Positions 44,841 through 54,925 are shown, counted from the first letter of the stretch. The stretch: 64,000 nucleotides of DNA from Desulfovibrionaceae bacterium (GCA_028689675.1 JAQVCS010000002.1:1-64000); one strand, 5' to 3'. The notes: generated by a model from the sequence alone, not told the origin. Made by a program: numbers and translations.

Positions 44841-46210
44841 TTTTTCAAGCTGTGAATGGGGGCAGGAATGCGCCCGCCAAAGTTGATGAAGCCGGTAGAA
44901 TCGCCACGCGGCACGGGAATAATGGCGGCCTTGCCCAGCAGCCCGCCAAAGTTGACCACTTCGCCCACGCCCATGCCGGGCACGGGAATAAGGCGCACGG
45001 CCGTAGTTTTGTGGTTAATCATGCCAATGGCCATTTCATCGGCAATAATGCCAGAAATAGTGGAAGCAGGCGTATCGCCGGGAATGGCAATCATGTCCAG
45101 CCCTACCGAGCATACCGAGGTCATGGCTTCCAGCTTTTCAAGGCTGAGCAGGCCTGCGGTGGCGGCGGCTTCAATGCTGGAATCTTCCGAAACAGGAATA
45201 AACGCGCCCGAAAGCCCGCCCACGCTGGAAGAAGCAAAAGCCCCGCCCTTTTTCACGCAGTCATTGAGCATGGCAAGCACGGCTGTGGTGCCGGGCGCGC
45301 CAATGCTGGAAAGCCCCACGCTTTGGAAAATTTCGCCTACCGAATCACCCACGGCAGGGGTGGGTGCAAGGGAAAGGTCGGCCACGCCAAAGGGAATATT
45401 CAGGCGCTTGGCCACTTCTTTGCCTATCATTTCGCCCACGCGCGTGACCTTAAAGGCCGTGCGCTTGATTACTTCGGCCACGTCCATAATGGTGAAATCG
45501 TCACCGCGGCCTTCTATGGCGCGGTCTATGGCCTTTTTCACCACACCGGGGCCAGAAACACCCACATTGATAACCACATCAGGCTCACCAATGCCCAAAT
45601 AAGCGCCAGCCATAAAGGGCACGTCCTGAGGAATATTGGCAAAGACAACCAGCTTGGCGCAGCCCAGCCCGCCATTTTCTTTTGTGGCCTCGGCCACGTT
45701 TAGAATTTGCCGCCCCATCAGCGCCACAGCATCCATATTGATGCCGCTGCGTGAAGAGGCCACGTTGATGGAAGAGCAAATGCGCTCGGTAGAAGCCAGC
45801 GCTTCGGGCAGGGCTTCAATAAGGGCGCGGTCGCCTGTGGTAAAGCCCTTTTCCACCAAGGCAGAAAAGCCGCCCAAAAAGTTGACATTGGCGTCTTTGG
45901 CTGCCTGATCCAGCGCTTTGCAAATACGCACCATGCCATCGGGGCCAAAGGGCGCGCCCACCACGGCAATGGGGCTCACGCTGATGCGCTTGTTCACCAC
46001 AGGTATGCCGTATTTATCGCCAATTTCATCGCAAACCCGCACCAGATTGGCGGCATATTTGCTAATTTTGGCCTGCACATTGGCGGTAAACAAATCCAAA
46101 TCATGGCTCACGCAGTCAAACAGGCTGACGCCCAGCGTGACGGTGCGCACGTCAAGGTGTTCATTGCGCAGCATGTTGAGTGTGCTGATAACTTCGCGTT
46201 CAGTAAGCAT
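44837..46210 (-). CDS. UPF0210 (PFL-like) family protein
   Basis: 457-residue protein of the DUF711/UPF0210 family, which has a fold related to pyruvate formate-lyase and no established reaction. Conserved features include [14 protein letters not shown] near the N-terminus, [37 protein letters not shown] and [22 protein letters not shown] see no glycyl-radical motif. It lies next to an ACT-domain gene, the usual UPF0210-UPF0237 pairing. Confidence 0.9.
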   Translation of the reverse strand: MLTEREVISTLNMLRNEHLDVRTVTLGVSLFDCVSHDLDLFTANVQAKISKYAANLVRVCDEIGDKYGIPVVNKRISVSPIAVVGAPFGPDGMVRICKALDQAAKDANVNFLGGFSALVEKGFTTGDRALIEALPEALASTERICSSINVASSRSGINMDAVALMGRQILNVAEATKENGGLGCAKLVVFANIPQDVPFMAGAYLGIGEPDVVINVGVSGPGVVKKAIDRAIEGRGDDFTIMDVAEVIKRTAFKVTRVGEMIGKEVAKRLNIPFGVADLSLAPTPAVGDSVGEIFQSVGLSSIGAPGTTAVLAMLNDCVKKGGAFASSSVGGLSGAFIPVSEDSSIEAAATAGLLSLEKLEAMTSVCSVGLDMIAIPGDTPASTISGIIADEMAIGMINHKTTAVRLIPVPGMGVGEVVNFGGLLGKAAIIPVPRGDSTGFINFGGRIPAPIHSLKN

Positions 46211-46332
46211 AGTCTATCCTTCTCTAAAGCGGCAATGCACAGGCTGTAGCCGTGGCAAGCGCTTGGGGCTTGATGCGTTTATGGCGGCAGGGTGTTTGGG
46301 CAGGCTAAGCCTGTGTGCCCCCAGCCTTTGGC

Positions 46333-46896
46333 TTAGATGGGCTGAATGCGGTGCACAGCCTCAAAAATATCGCGATGCTGCACGCTGATAAGCAGGTCAA
46401 GGCGCTGCCCTTCGGCAATAAGCTCGCGGCGCAGTCGCCCTAAGTCCATGCTTTCTGGCACTTTCACTTCAAAGACGAATAAAGCCTGATTATCGCCGCC
46501 TTCTCCTAAAATAGCCTTGAGGTTTTCAATATTGATGCCGTGGCGGGCAAAAACGCGGCTCATGGCAGCAATAAGGCCGGGGCGGTCTGGGCCATGGGCA
46601 GTAACCACAAAGGGCTCGCATTGCTGGCTGGCCGACCATGTGCCTTCGGCAGCAGGGCGCACAATGACAGAAAGGTCAATGCCCGCTTCAGAAAGGCCAG
46701 TGGAAAATTCCCGCATTGCCGCATCAATAGATAAAGAATCTGGTGCGTTAATGATAAAAATAGCGGCAAATTCGCCAGCTAAAATGGTTTGGGAAACTTC
46801 CACAATGTCGCAATGTGTCTTTTCCATAAGCGAGGTTACACAGGCCACAACGCCAGTGCAGTCGCGTCCAAGGAAAGAGGCGGAAAGTTTATGCAT
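46333..46896 (-). CDS. Double ACT-domain protein (UPF0237/GcvR-like)
   Basis: 187 residues with two ACT folds: residues about 1-85 (SASFLGRDCTGVVACVTSLM) and about 95-180 (FVVTAHGPDRPGLIAAMSRVF). Probably a ligand-binding regulator partnering the UPF0210 protein downstream. AAGGAAAAG precedes ATG 46896. A 122-bp gap separates the two genes; both read away from secA. Confidence 0.88.
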   Translation of the reverse strand: MHKLSASFLGRDCTGVVACVTSLMEKTHCDIVEVSQTILAGEFAAIFIINAPDSLSIDAAMREFSTGLSEAGIDLSVIVRPAAEGTWSASQQCEPFVVTAHGPDRPGLIAAMSRVFARHGINIENLKAILGEGGDNQALFVFEVKVPESMDLGRLRRELIAEGQRLDLLISVQHRDIFEAVHRIQPI

Positions 46897-47255
46897 GATA
46901 CTTTTCCTTATAAATAAAAGTTGCGTCACTATATAGATTAGCTGCGCAGGCTTCAAGTGGCTATTCTAGCCTTGGGGCGCGTATGCTGGGCAAAAAAGAG
47001 CTCAAGGCCGCACTTCACCCCTAATTTTATAAAAAATTCTTTTATCTCGTTGAAGAGAAGGGTATTTTTAGCTTTGGTATTTTTTTTATTTGCCCTGTTG
47101 CCTGCGGCTTGCGGGGGCTTTTTTACCATTCCCATTTGCCAAGCGCCCTATTATGTCTTACTTAAAGGCAGCATAAATGTATTTGGCCGCAGCGCAGCCA
47201 TGCCTAGCGTGGCACGCAGGAATTTTGTTTTCTTCATCAACGATAAGGATCCCGC
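46897..47255. other. Divergent region upstream of secA with a signal-peptide-like short frame
   Basis: 359 bp between the ACT gene and secA. A plus-strand frame beginning at TTG 47050 encodes KRR followed by a hydrophobic core (VFLALVFFLFALLPAACGG) and runs to 47310, overlapping the secA start out of frame. It has no clear ribosome-binding site. The region must also carry two promoters, which I cannot pinpoint. Confidence 0.35.
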
Positions 47256-49817
47256 ATGTTCGGTTTTTTGTTCAAAAAAATATTTGGCAGCAAGAATGAC
47301 CGTTACTTAAAGCGTCTTCGCCCCCTTGTGGCAAAAATAAATGCCCTTGAACAGGAAATGCAGGCATTAAGCGACGAAGAAATACCCCTGCGGCTGGCAG
47401 AATACCGCTCGCGCGTGCAGGAAGAAGGCAAAAGCCTCGATTCCCTCTTGCCCGAAGTTTTTGCTTTGGTGCGTGAATGTTCTGCCCGCGTGCTGGGCAT
47501 GCGGCATTATGATGTGCAGCTTGTGGGCGGCATTGTGCTGCACAAGGGCAAAATTGCCGAAATGAAAACAGGCGAAGGCAAAACGCTGGTGGCTACCTTG
47601 CCTGTGGTGCTGAATGCCCTTTCGGGCAAGGGCGTGCATGTGGTTACGGTGAATGATTACCTTGCCAGCCGAGACGCCGCATGGATGGGGCAGGTGTATA
47701 CCGCCCTTGGCCTGACTGTGGGCGTGATTGTGCACGATATGACAGATGAAGAACGCAAAGCCGCCTATGCTGCCGATATAACCTATGGCACCAATAATGA
47801 ATTTGGCTTTGACTATTTGCGCGATAATATGAAATTTTATGCTTCGCAGCTGGTGCAGCGCGGGCATAATTTTGCCATTGTGGACGAAGTGGACTCCATT
47901 CTTATTGACGAAGCCCGTACCCCGCTCATTATTTCGGGCGCGTCTGAAGATTCGGTAGACACCTACCGCCAGATGGACGCTGTAGTGCGCCAGCTCAATG
48001 CCGAAGATTTTTCCATTGATGAAAAGGCCAAAACAGCCATGCTCAGCGAGCAGGGCGTGGCGCATTGCGAGGCTTTGTTGCAGGTGGACAATATGTTTGA
48101 CCCTGCCAATATCACCATGCAGCACCATATTTTGCAGTCGCTTAAGGCACATCATGTCTTTAAGCGCGATGTTGATTATATTGTGCAAAATGACAAGGTT
48201 GTGATTGTTGATGAATTTACGGGGCGTCTTATGGACGGCCGCCGTTTTTCTGACGGCCTGCATCAGGCTTTAGAAGCCAAAGAAGGCGTGACCATTGCGG
48301 CAGAAAACCAAACCCTTGCCTCGGTGACCTTCCAAAATTATTTCCGCCTGTACGACACGCTTTCGGGCATGACAGGCACAGCAGACACAGAAGCTGTTGA
48401 ATTTTCTCAGATTTATGGTTTGGAAGTGGTGTCCATCCCTTCCAACCGCCCCATGGTACGTAAAGATTATGCCGATTTGATTTACCGCACGCGGCAGGAA
48501 AAATATGCTGCCATTCTTGAAGCTATTAAAGAACTGCATGCCACAGGGCAGCCAGTGCTGGTGGGCACTATTGCCATTGAAATGTCCGAATTGCTTTCGC
48601 GCCATTTAACCAAGGCTGGTATTCCGCATGAAGTGCTCAATGCCAAGCAGCACGCGCGCGAAGCCGAAATTGTGGCGCAGGCAGGGCAAAAGGGCAAGGT
48701 GACCATTGCCACAAACATGGCTGGCCGCGGCACAGACATCACCTTGGGTGAGGGCGTGCGCGAGCTAGGCGGCCTGCATATTCTTGGTACAGAGCGCCAC
48801 GAAAGCCGCCGTATTGATAACCAGCTGCGCGGCCGTTCTGGCCGTCAGGGAGACCCCGGCTCTTCGCGCTTTTACCTTTCGCTTGAAGATGATTTGATGC
48901 GCCTCTTTGGCTCTGACCGTATTTCAGGCTTGATGCAGAAACTGGGGCTGGAAGAGGGCGAAGCCATTGAAAACAACCTTGTTTCGCGCGCTGTGGAAAG
49001 TGCCCAAAAGCGTGTGGAAGCGCACCATTTTGAAATTCGTAAAACCCTGCTGGACTATGATAATGTTATGAACCAGCAGCGCGAAGTTATTTACAGCCTG
49101 CGCCGTGACCTGATGGAAGCAGAAAATTTGGACGAGGTTGTGGAAGAATTCATGCACGATGTGCTGGATGATGCCTATAATGACTTACAGCCAAGCGGTG
49201 ATGCGGCAAAAGATGACGAAGCCCGTGCCCTTGTGCTGGGGCGTTTGCGTGATGTTTTTGCCATAGAGCGCGTGTTGCCTGCCGATGCCCCCCTGCCCAG
49301 CCGTGAAGAAGCGGCCGAGCTGGTGCAGCAGATTTTTGCCGAGCTCAAGGCAGAAGCTGGGGAAATTCACCGCGATGTGCAGCGCTATTTTTTGCTGGAA
49401 GAATTAGACCGCTGCTGGAAAGAGCATTTGCGTAATATGGATGGCCTGCGCGATGGCATTGGCCTGCGCGGCTACAGCCAAAAAGACCCCAAGCTGGAAT
49501 ATAAGCGCGAAGGCTTTGCCTTGTTCCAAGAAATGATTTTCCGCATTCGTGAAAATGTGTGCCGTGCGCTCACGCACATTCATGTGCAGCAAGAAGCCCC
49601 CGAAGCAATGGCCGAAGAGCAAAGAGCGGTAGAAGAAACCCCCGCAGCCGAAGCGCGCGGCCTAGACCTGACCCATCGCGACCATACAAAGGCGGCGGCC
49701 TATGTGGCTGGCGGCACAGTAGAAGCCCCCAAAGCACAGCCCAAGGTGGGGCGCAACGACTTGTGCCCCTGCGGCAGCGGCAAAAAATATAAAAAATGCT
49801 GTGGCCGTGGCCAATAG
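47256..49817 (+). CDS. secA: Preprotein translocase ATPase SecA
   Basis: Drives post-translational export through SecYEG. 853 residues: DEAD-type motor with MKTGEGKTLVATLPVVLNAL at about 100-120, DEVDSILIDEARTPLIISG at about 210, the preprotein cross-linking domain at about 225-370, NMAGRGTDITLGEGV and QLRGRSGRQGDPGSSRFYLSLEDDL, then the scaffold and wing domains. The C-terminus carries the SecB/lipid-binding zinc motif CPCGSGKKYKKCC. AAGGATCC lies before the ATG. Monocistronic; followed by the S10 operon leader. Confidence 0.98.
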   Translation: MFGFLFKKIFGSKNDRYLKRLRPLVAKINALEQEMQALSDEEIPLRLAEYRSRVQEEGKSLDSLLPEVFALVRECSARVLGMRHYDVQLVGGIVLHKGKIAEMKTGEGKTLVATLPVVLNALSGKGVHVVTVNDYLASRDAAWMGQVYTALGLTVGVIVHDMTDEERKAAYAADITYGTNNEFGFDYLRDNMKFYASQLVQRGHNFAIVDEVDSILIDEARTPLIISGASEDSVDTYRQMDAVVRQLNAEDFSIDEKAKTAMLSEQGVAHCEALLQVDNMFDPANITMQHHILQSLKAHHVFKRDVDYIVQNDKVVIVDEFTGRLMDGRRFSDGLHQALEAKEGVTIAAENQTLASVTFQNYFRLYDTLSGMTGTADTEAVEFSQIYGLEVVSIPSNRPMVRKDYADLIYRTRQEKYAAILEAIKELHATGQPVLVGTIAIEMSELLSRHLTKAGIPHEVLNAKQHAREAEIVAQAGQKGKVTIATNMAGRGTDITLGEGVRELGGLHILGTERHESRRIDNQLRGRSGRQGDPGSSRFYLSLEDDLMRLFGSDRISGLMQKLGLEEGEAIENNLVSRAVESAQKRVEAHHFEIRKTLLDYDNVMNQQREVIYSLRRDLMEAENLDEVVEEFMHDVLDDAYNDLQPSGDAAKDDEARALVLGRLRDVFAIERVLPADAPLPSREEAAELVQQIFAELKAEAGEIHRDVQRYFLLEELDRCWKEHLRNMDGLRDGIGLRGYSQKDPKLEYKREGFALFQEMIFRIRENVCRALTHIHVQQEAPEAMAEEQRAVEETPAAEARGLDLTHRDHTKAAAYVAGGTVEAPKAQPKVGRNDLCPCGSGKKYKKCCGRGQ

Positions 49818-49960
49818 CACTGGCACAAAAAGAAGATAATGGGCAGGGCAGGGGCGCAGGCAAGGGGCTTGCACCTTTGCCCTGTTTGCGCAATAGTGCT
49901 GCACAACAGCGCCCGCATGAGTGCATTTAGAAAATTTACTTGAAATAGGCTAAAATTTTC
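49818..49960. other. Spacer between secA and the S10 operon promoter
   Basis: GC-rich hairpin-forming sequence just after secA (about 49857-49890, GGCAAGG...CCTTTGCC) without a T tract, then AT-rich sequence. No gene seen. Confidence 0.4.
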
Positions 49961-49989
49961 TTGACGAGTACTGTTGTTATGCGTATAAG
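49961..49989 (+). promoter_or_regulatory. Promoter of the S10 ribosomal operon
   Basis: TTGACG (49961-49966), a 17-bp spacer and TATAAG (49984-49989). It lies about 510 bp upstream of rpsJ, so the transcript has a long leader beginning at about 49996. Confidence 0.7.
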
Positions 49990-49995
49990 AGCTTT

Positions 49996-50498
49996 CTGCC
50001 CGTTATTGCGGGCATATCCCTGGACGGCAGGGAAGGGTTGGTTGAGTCAACCCTGATGCTTTCGGCCTTGGCCGAAATTGACAAGTGCAGGCGTTACCAA
50101 ATGCCGAACTCTGTCGAGCCGTACCAGCCCTTTTCATGGACCCTCACCTTGTGTGACCCTTGGGCTGTAGTGGTGGAGGATATATATCCTCGTTTTTGGT
50201 GACCCTGCGGGACCACCTTGCTGGAAGTTCTTTTCAGCAAAGGCTTGTTGCGCACGGGGAGTATTACTGTAAAGGGTAATGCGGGTGTAGTGCGTTTCAA
50301 GCGTCAACTCCTCTCTTTATTTTCCTGCATACAGTAATTGCGGTTTTTTCCGCGCCTCCTCCTTTTTTTGCGCACTCGCCTCTTTCAGGTGAGGTAAGTC
50401 GGTTCTCCGACTTCTACGGTCAACATGACCGGATTAATGTGATGGAACCTGAGTGAGCCCAACCGCTCGGGACGTTTTCCAAAACGGAGTAGGCAACA
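49996..50498 (+). promoter_or_regulatory. Long structured leader of the S10 operon
   Basis: About 500 nt rich in hairpins: TGCCCG/CGGGCA (49997-50014), TCCCTG/CAGGGA (50017-50033), AGGGTTG/CAACCCT (50034-50054) and TTTCGGCC/GGCCGAAA (50060-50077) in succession. Then GAGGATATATATCCTC (50176-50191) followed by GTTTTT, AAGTCGG/CCGACTT (50396-50413), CGGTCA/TGACCG (50417-50431) and CGTTTT/AAAACG (50473-50486). The last arm touches the rpsJ Shine-Dalgarno GGAG. In E. coli the S10 leader is the L4 control site; here the structure differs. Confidence 0.6.
50101..50202 (+). CDS. Possible 33-residue leader peptide in the S10 leader
   Basis: ATG 50101 opens a 33-codon frame ending TGA at 50200-50202, with three tryptophans and five prolines (MPNSVEPYQPFSW at the start, YPRFW at the end). 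Its last codons overlap the GAGGATATATATCCTC palindrome and T run, an attenuator-like arrangement. The ribosome-binding site is weak. Coding status is uncertain. Confidence 0.25.
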   Translation: MPNSVEPYQPFSWTLTLCDPWAVVVEDIYPRFW

Positions 50499-50816
50499 AT
50501 GACGACAGTTAGCAGCGATCGCATTCGGATCAAGCTTAAAGCCTATGATTACCGCATCCTTGATAAGGCTGTGGGCGAAATCGTAGATACGGCTCGGAAC
50601 ACGGGTGCTGGCGTAGCAGGACCCATCCCGCTGCCCACCAACATTCATAAATATACCGTGAACCGTTCCGTGCACGTGGACAAAAAGTCTCGTGAACAGT
50701 TCGAAATGCGTATCCACAAGCGGCTTATGGACATTCTTGAACCCACGCAGCAGACCGTTGACGCGCTGGGCAAGCTGTCCCTTCCCGCCGGTGTAGACGT
50801 GGAAATTAAGCTCTAG
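50499..50816 (+). CDS. rpsJ: 30S ribosomal protein S10
   Basis: 105 residues: [21 protein letters not shown] and [35 protein letters not shown]. Member of the 30S head and of the NusB-NusE antitermination pair. First gene of the S10 operon; the str genes (rpsL, rpsG, fusA, tuf) are not upstream in this window. Confidence 0.98.
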   Translation: MTTVSSDRIRIKLKAYDYRILDKAVGEIVDTARNTGAGVAGPIPLPTNIHKYTVNRSVHVDKKSREQFEMRIHKRLMDILEPTQQTVDALGKLSLPAGVDVEIKL

Positions 50817-50828
50817 TGAGAGGCAATC

Positions 50829-51458
50829 ATGGCTGAGAAAATGGGAATTTTGGGTCGCAAACTTGGCATGACCCGCATCTTCGCCAGCGATGGTTCCGCT
50901 GTGGCCGTTACCGTGATTCAGGCTGGCCCTTGCCCTGTTACGCAGGTCAAGACCGTGGAATCCGATGGCTACAACGCTCTCCAGATCGCGCTGGACGTGG
51001 CTAAGGAAAAGCATGTGACTAAAGCTGAGCAAGGTCACCTTGCTAAAGCTGGCAAAGGGCTTTTCCGCACCCTGCGTGAAATCCGTCTGGAAGGTGCGCC
51101 TTCCATGGAACTGGGGCAGGAACTGACGGTGGAAATGTTCGCAGCTGGCGAAACAGTGAAAATTACTGGTACCAGCATTGGTAAGGGCTATCAGGGGCGT
51201 ATGCGCCGCTGGGGCTTTGCCGGCGGTTGCAGCACCCACGGTTGCGAAAAAGTGCACCGTAACAACGGTTCGGTAGGTAACAATACCTTCCCCGGCCGTG
51301 TGTTCAAGGGTAGAAAGATGGCTGGCCACTGGGGCAACGAAACCGTGACGCAACTGGGCCTCCAGATTGTCGGCGTTCGTCTTGAAGACAACGTCATTCT
51401 GGTCAAAGGCTCTGTGCCTGGTCCCGAAAACGGCCTCGTTTTGGTCCGCAAGCAGTAG
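50829..51458 (+). CDS. rplC: 50S ribosomal protein L3
   Basis: 209 residues. [13 protein letters not shown] at the N-terminus and the loop [33 protein letters not shown]. Binds near the peptidyl-transferase centre early in 50S assembly. The usual bacterial loop text (GASHGxxxxHRxPGSIG) is altered: SHG.. is STHG and HRxPGS is HRNNGS. Confidence 0.97.
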   Translation: MAEKMGILGRKLGMTRIFASDGSAVAVTVIQAGPCPVTQVKTVESDGYNALQIALDVAKEKHVTKAEQGHLAKAGKGLFRTLREIRLEGAPSMELGQELTVEMFAAGETVKITGTSIGKGYQGRMRRWGFAGGCSTHGCEKVHRNNGSVGNNTFPGRVFKGRKMAGHWGNETVTQLGLQIVGVRLEDNVILVKGSVPGPENGLVLVRKQ

Positions 51459-51469
51459 AGGATGACACA

Positions 51470-52093
51470 ATGGCTGTTGTGAAAGTATACGACCAGAACA
51501 AGCAGGAATGCGGCGAAATTACGCTGAATTCTGATGTGTTCGGTGTTGAGGTGAGGCCTGAAATCCTCAACCTCGTGGTGCGTGCGCAGCTTGCGGCTAA
51601 GCGTGCCGGCACTCATTCCACCAAGACGCGTGCTTTCGTGTCTGGCGGTGGTGTGAAGCCGTGGAAGCAGAAGGGCACTGGTCGTGCTCGCTCTGGCTCC
51701 AACCGTTCGCCTATTTGGCGCGGCGGTGCGGTTGTTTTTGGCCCCCAGCCCCGCGATTATAGCTTTAAAGTGAACAGCAAAGTGCGTGCGCTTGCTCTGA
51801 AAATGGCTCTTTCCAGCCGTGTCACGAGCGAAGGCCTTTTGGTTGTAAAGGCAATTGAATTGCCCGAAGCCAAAACCAAGCATTTTGCTAAAGTGGCTGC
51901 TGACCTTGGCTTGACCAAAGCCTTGGTTATAACCGCTGATGAAAATCAAACGCTGACTCTGTCTGCGCGGAATATCCCCGGCATTACGCTGACGACGCCT
52001 GAGCGCCTGAGCGTATATGAAATCCTGAAGCACAAGCAGCTTGTGATTCTGGAAAATGCCGTTGAGCCCGTGCAGGCTCGGTTTGTGAAGTAG
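51470..52093 (+). CDS. rplD: 50S ribosomal protein L4
   Basis: 207 residues. The exit-tunnel loop KPWKQKGTGRARSGSNRSPIWRGGAVVFGP is typical. In E. coli L4 represses its own operon through the leader; whether that holds here is open. Confidence 0.97.
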   Translation: MAVVKVYDQNKQECGEITLNSDVFGVEVRPEILNLVVRAQLAAKRAGTHSTKTRAFVSGGGVKPWKQKGTGRARSGSNRSPIWRGGAVVFGPQPRDYSFKVNSKVRALALKMALSSRVTSEGLLVVKAIELPEAKTKHFAKVAADLGLTKALVITADENQTLTLSARNIPGITLTTPERLSVYEILKHKQLVILENAVEPVQARFVK

Positions 52094-52103
52094 GGGGAGT
52101 ATC

Positions 52104-52394
52104 ATGGATTTTACTAAAGTGCTGCTCAAGCCCCTGCTGACAGAAAAAACTACCCTGCTCAAGGAAGAAGGTCAGGTGGTGTGCTTTATGGTTCACCCCG
52201 ACACCAACAAAATTGAGATTAAGCAGGCTGTGGAAAAGGCTTTCAACGTGAAAGTCCAGTCTGTGAACGTGATCCGCAAGGCTCCTTCCGACCGTAAGCG
52301 TCAGGGCCGTGTTATCGGTCGCGTTTCCGGTTCCAAAAAAGCCTATGTGACTCTGGTTCCGGGTGAAAAAATCGAGTTCTTCGAGGGAGTGTAA
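52104..52394 (+). CDS. rplW: 50S ribosomal protein L23
   Basis: 96 residues, LLKPLLTEKTTLLKEEGQVVCFMVHPDTNKIEIKQAVEKAFNVKV. Sits at the tunnel exit and docks SRP and trigger factor. Confidence 0.97.
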   Translation: MDFTKVLLKPLLTEKTTLLKEEGQVVCFMVHPDTNKIEIKQAVEKAFNVKVQSVNVIRKAPSDRKRQGRVIGRVSGSKKAYVTLVPGEKIEFFEGV

Positions 52395-52397
52395 AAA

Positions 52398-53228
52398 ATG
52401 GCTGTCCGTAAGCTGAAACCGACCTCTGCGGGACGTCGCTTCCAGACCGTTTCCGATTTCGCGGAAATCACTCGCACGACCCCCGAAAAGTCGCTCACCG
52501 AAGGTCTGACCAAGAAGGCAGGCCGCAATAATTACGGTCGCGTTACTAGCCGTCGTCGCGGCGGCGGTGTGAAGCGCCTGTATCGTATTATTGATTTCAA
52601 GCGTGACAAAATGGGCGTGCAGGCTACTGTTGCTCATATTGAATATGACCCCAACCGCACCGCGCGCATTGCTCTTTTGCACTATGCCGATGGTGAAAAG
52701 CGCTACATTCTTGCACCTGTGGGCTTAACCCAGGGCGACCATGTGGTGGCTGGTGAGGGCGCAGACATTAAGCCCGGCAATGCCATGGCTATGTCTCGCA
52801 TTCCTGTGGGTACAAATATCCACAATATTGAGTTGAATCCTGGCAAGGGCGGTCAGATGTGCCGCGCTGCGGGCACATATGCTCAGCTTATCGCCAAAGA
52901 AGGCAAATACGCCCTGCTGCGTATGCCCTCTGGCGAAGTGCGCAAAGTGCTGGCCGCGTGCATGGCTACTGTGGGTCAGGTAGGCAATCTCAGCCACGAA
53001 AATGAATCTTTGGGCAAAGCTGGCCGCAACCGTTGGTTGGGTCGCCGTCCTAAGGTTCGTGGTGTGGCCATGAACCCTGTCGATCACCCGTTGGGTGGTG
53101 GTGAAGGGAGAAGCTCTGGTGGTCGTCACCCCGTTTCTCCTTGGGGTATGCCTGCCAAGGGTTACAAAACCCGTGATCCCAAGAAGGCTTCCAACAAGCT
53201 TATTATTAAGCGCCGCGGCCAGAAGTAG
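52398..53228 (+). CDS. rplB: 50S ribosomal protein L2
   Basis: 276 residues. Core rRNA-binding protein at the peptidyl-transferase centre. [17 protein letters not shown] and the conserved histidine segment [20 protein letters not shown] are visible. Starts 3 bp after rplW. Confidence 0.98.
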   Translation: MAVRKLKPTSAGRRFQTVSDFAEITRTTPEKSLTEGLTKKAGRNNYGRVTSRRRGGGVKRLYRIIDFKRDKMGVQATVAHIEYDPNRTARIALLHYADGEKRYILAPVGLTQGDHVVAGEGADIKPGNAMAMSRIPVGTNIHNIELNPGKGGQMCRAAGTYAQLIAKEGKYALLRMPSGEVRKVLAACMATVGQVGNLSHENESLGKAGRNRWLGRRPKVRGVAMNPVDHPLGGGEGRSSGGRHPVSPWGMPAKGYKTRDPKKASNKLIIKRRGQK

Positions 53229-53237
53229 GAGTAGCTC

Positions 53238-53519
53238 ATGCCTAGATCTCTGAAAAAAGGGCCGTTTGTAGACGCCCATGTGATGAAGAAGGTTGAGGCC
53301 GCGATTGCATCTAATGATCGTCGCGTGTTGAAAACCTGGTCGCGCCGCTCGACCATCCTGCCCGAAATGGTGGGGCTGACCTTTGCGGTGCACAATGGCA
53401 AGAAGTTTGTTCCGGTGTTCGTGACTGAAAATATGGTGGGTCACAAGTTGGGTGAGTTTTCGCCCACTCGTACCTATCATGGTCACGCCGCCGATAAAAA
53501 GGCCAAGGCCAAGAAGTAG
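53238..53519 (+). CDS. rpsS: 30S ribosomal protein S19
   Basis: 93 residues: [20 protein letters not shown], then [51 protein letters not shown] text. Forms the 30S head with S13. Confidence 0.98.
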   Translation: MPRSLKKGPFVDAHVMKKVEAAIASNDRRVLKTWSRRSTILPEMVGLTFAVHNGKKFVPVFVTENMVGHKLGEFSPTRTYHGHAADKKAKAKK

Positions 53520-53527
53520 GTGACGTG

Positions 53528-53866
53528 ATGGAAGCTAAAGCAATCGCCAAGTTCCAGCGCGTTTCCCCGCGCAAAACCCGCCTCGTTGCAAAAAACGTCG
53601 CCGGCAAGGGTGTGGAAGACGCTCTGAACATACTGCGTTTTACCCCCAATAAGCCCGCAGGTATTTTGCTCAATGTGGTGAAATCTGCTCTGGCCAACGC
53701 CTCCAATCTGGGCGGCGTGGATGTGGATGCTATGATTGTGAAAGAAGTTATTGTGAACGAAGGCCCCACGTGGAAGCGTTTTATGCCCCGCGCACAGGGT
53801 CGCGCCACAAAAATTCACAAGCGCACCAGCCATATCACCGTCATACTTGCAGAAGGGCAGGAATAG
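53528..53866 (+). CDS. rplV: 50S ribosomal protein L22
   Basis: 112 residues, with RVSPRKTRLVAKNVAGKGV and the tunnel-loop region ending RFMPRAQGRATKIHKRTSHITVIL. I use ATG 53528; a GTG one codon upstream is possible. Confidence 0.97.
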   Translation: MEAKAIAKFQRVSPRKTRLVAKNVAGKGVEDALNILRFTPNKPAGILLNVVKSALANASNLGGVDVDAMIVKEVIVNEGPTWKRFMPRAQGRATKIHKRTSHITVILAEGQE

Positions 53867-53869
53867 GTT

Positions 53870-54511
53870 ATGGGTCAGAAAGTACATCCGTTCGGATTCC
53901 GGCTTGGGTATAACAAGAACTGGCTTTCCCGCTGGTTCAGCAAAAAAGAATACCCCGCCTTCGTCTTCGAAGACAGCAAAATTCGTAAGTATGTAAAAAA
54001 ACTTCTTTTTCATGCTGGCTTGTCGAAGATTGAAATCGAACGTGCAGGTGGCAAAGTTCGGCTTATCCTTTCCACCGCCCGCCCCGGTATCGTTATCGGT
54101 CGCAAGGGTGTGGAAATTGAAAAGCTGCGTGGGGATTTGCGTCAGAAATTTGGCCGTGAATTCTCTTTGGAAGTGAATGAAATCCGCCGTCCTGAAGTGG
54201 AAGCCCAGCTTGTTGCTGAGAATATTGCTCAGCAGTTGGAACGCCGTGTGGCATTCCGTCGCGCTATGAAGCGCACGGTTTCCATGGCCCGCAAGTTTGG
54301 CGGCGAGGGCATCAAAGTGACCTGCGCAGGTCGCTTGGCTGGTGCTGAAATCGCCCGTACTGAATGGTACCGCGATGGCCGTGTGCCGTTGCAGACCCTG
54401 CGTGCGGACATTGACTATGGTTTCGCCGAAGCGCGTACCACCTATGGCATCATTGGTGTCAAAGTGTGGATATACAAGGGCGAAATCCTTGATAAAGAGG
54501 TGGATCAGTAA
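53870..54511 (+). CDS. rpsC: 30S ribosomal protein S3
   Basis: 213 residues. [18 protein letters not shown] at the start, then a KH domain ([16 protein letters not shown]). Part of the mRNA entry helicase. Overlaps rplP by one base. Confidence 0.98.
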   Translation: MGQKVHPFGFRLGYNKNWLSRWFSKKEYPAFVFEDSKIRKYVKKLLFHAGLSKIEIERAGGKVRLILSTARPGIVIGRKGVEIEKLRGDLRQKFGREFSLEVNEIRRPEVEAQLVAENIAQQLERRVAFRRAMKRTVSMARKFGGEGIKVTCAGRLAGAEIARTEWYRDGRVPLQTLRADIDYGFAEARTTYGIIGVKVWIYKGEILDKEVDQ

Positions 54512-54924
54512 TGCTCTCGCCGAAAAAAGTTAAATTCCGTAAGTGGCAAAAAGGCCGTCTGCGCGGCAAAGCTACCCGTGGTGCTGACCTGTCTTTTGGC
54601 GAAATTGGCCTGAAGGCATTAGAGCACGGCAAGCTCTCCAGCCAGCAGATTGAAGCCGCTCGTATCGCCATGATGCGTCATATCAAGCGTGGCGGGCAAG
54701 TGTGGATTCGCGTATTCCCTGACCATCCGGTCACCGCCAAGGCTCTTGCCACCCGTCAAGGTTCTGGTAAGGGCGCCCCTGTGGGCTGGTGCGCTCCGGT
54801 TCGTCCTGGTCGTGTGCTGTACGAGATTAAGGGTGTAAGCCTTGAGCTTGCTAAAGAAGCCCTGACCCGCGCTGCCCATAAGCTGCCGATCAAGACGGTT
54901 ATTGTGGTTAAGGAGGGCCTCTAA
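54511..54924 (+). CDS. rplP: 50S ribosomal protein L16
   Basis: 137 residues: [21 protein letters not shown] and the conserved [21 protein letters not shown] region near 87-106 (usual text GKGxPExWVAxVKPGRxxFE). Start ATG shares its A with the rpsC stop codon. Confidence 0.97.
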   Translation: MLSPKKVKFRKWQKGRLRGKATRGADLSFGEIGLKALEHGKLSSQQIEAARIAMMRHIKRGGQVWIRVFPDHPVTAKALATRQGSGKGAPVGWCAPVRPGRVLYEIKGVSLELAKEALTRAAHKLPIKTVIVVKEGL

Positions 54925-54925
54925 A

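Noticed and set aside
50090..50125. 5S rRNA-like text (ATGCCGAACTC)
   Set aside because: Resembles loop C of 5S rRNA over about ten bases only; the surrounding sequence does not form the 5S fold and lies in the S10 leader.
50385..51470. Minus-strand frame (361 codons) opposite rpsJ-rplC
   Set aside because: Covers two certain ribosomal protein genes on the other strand; no ribosome-binding site or family signal.
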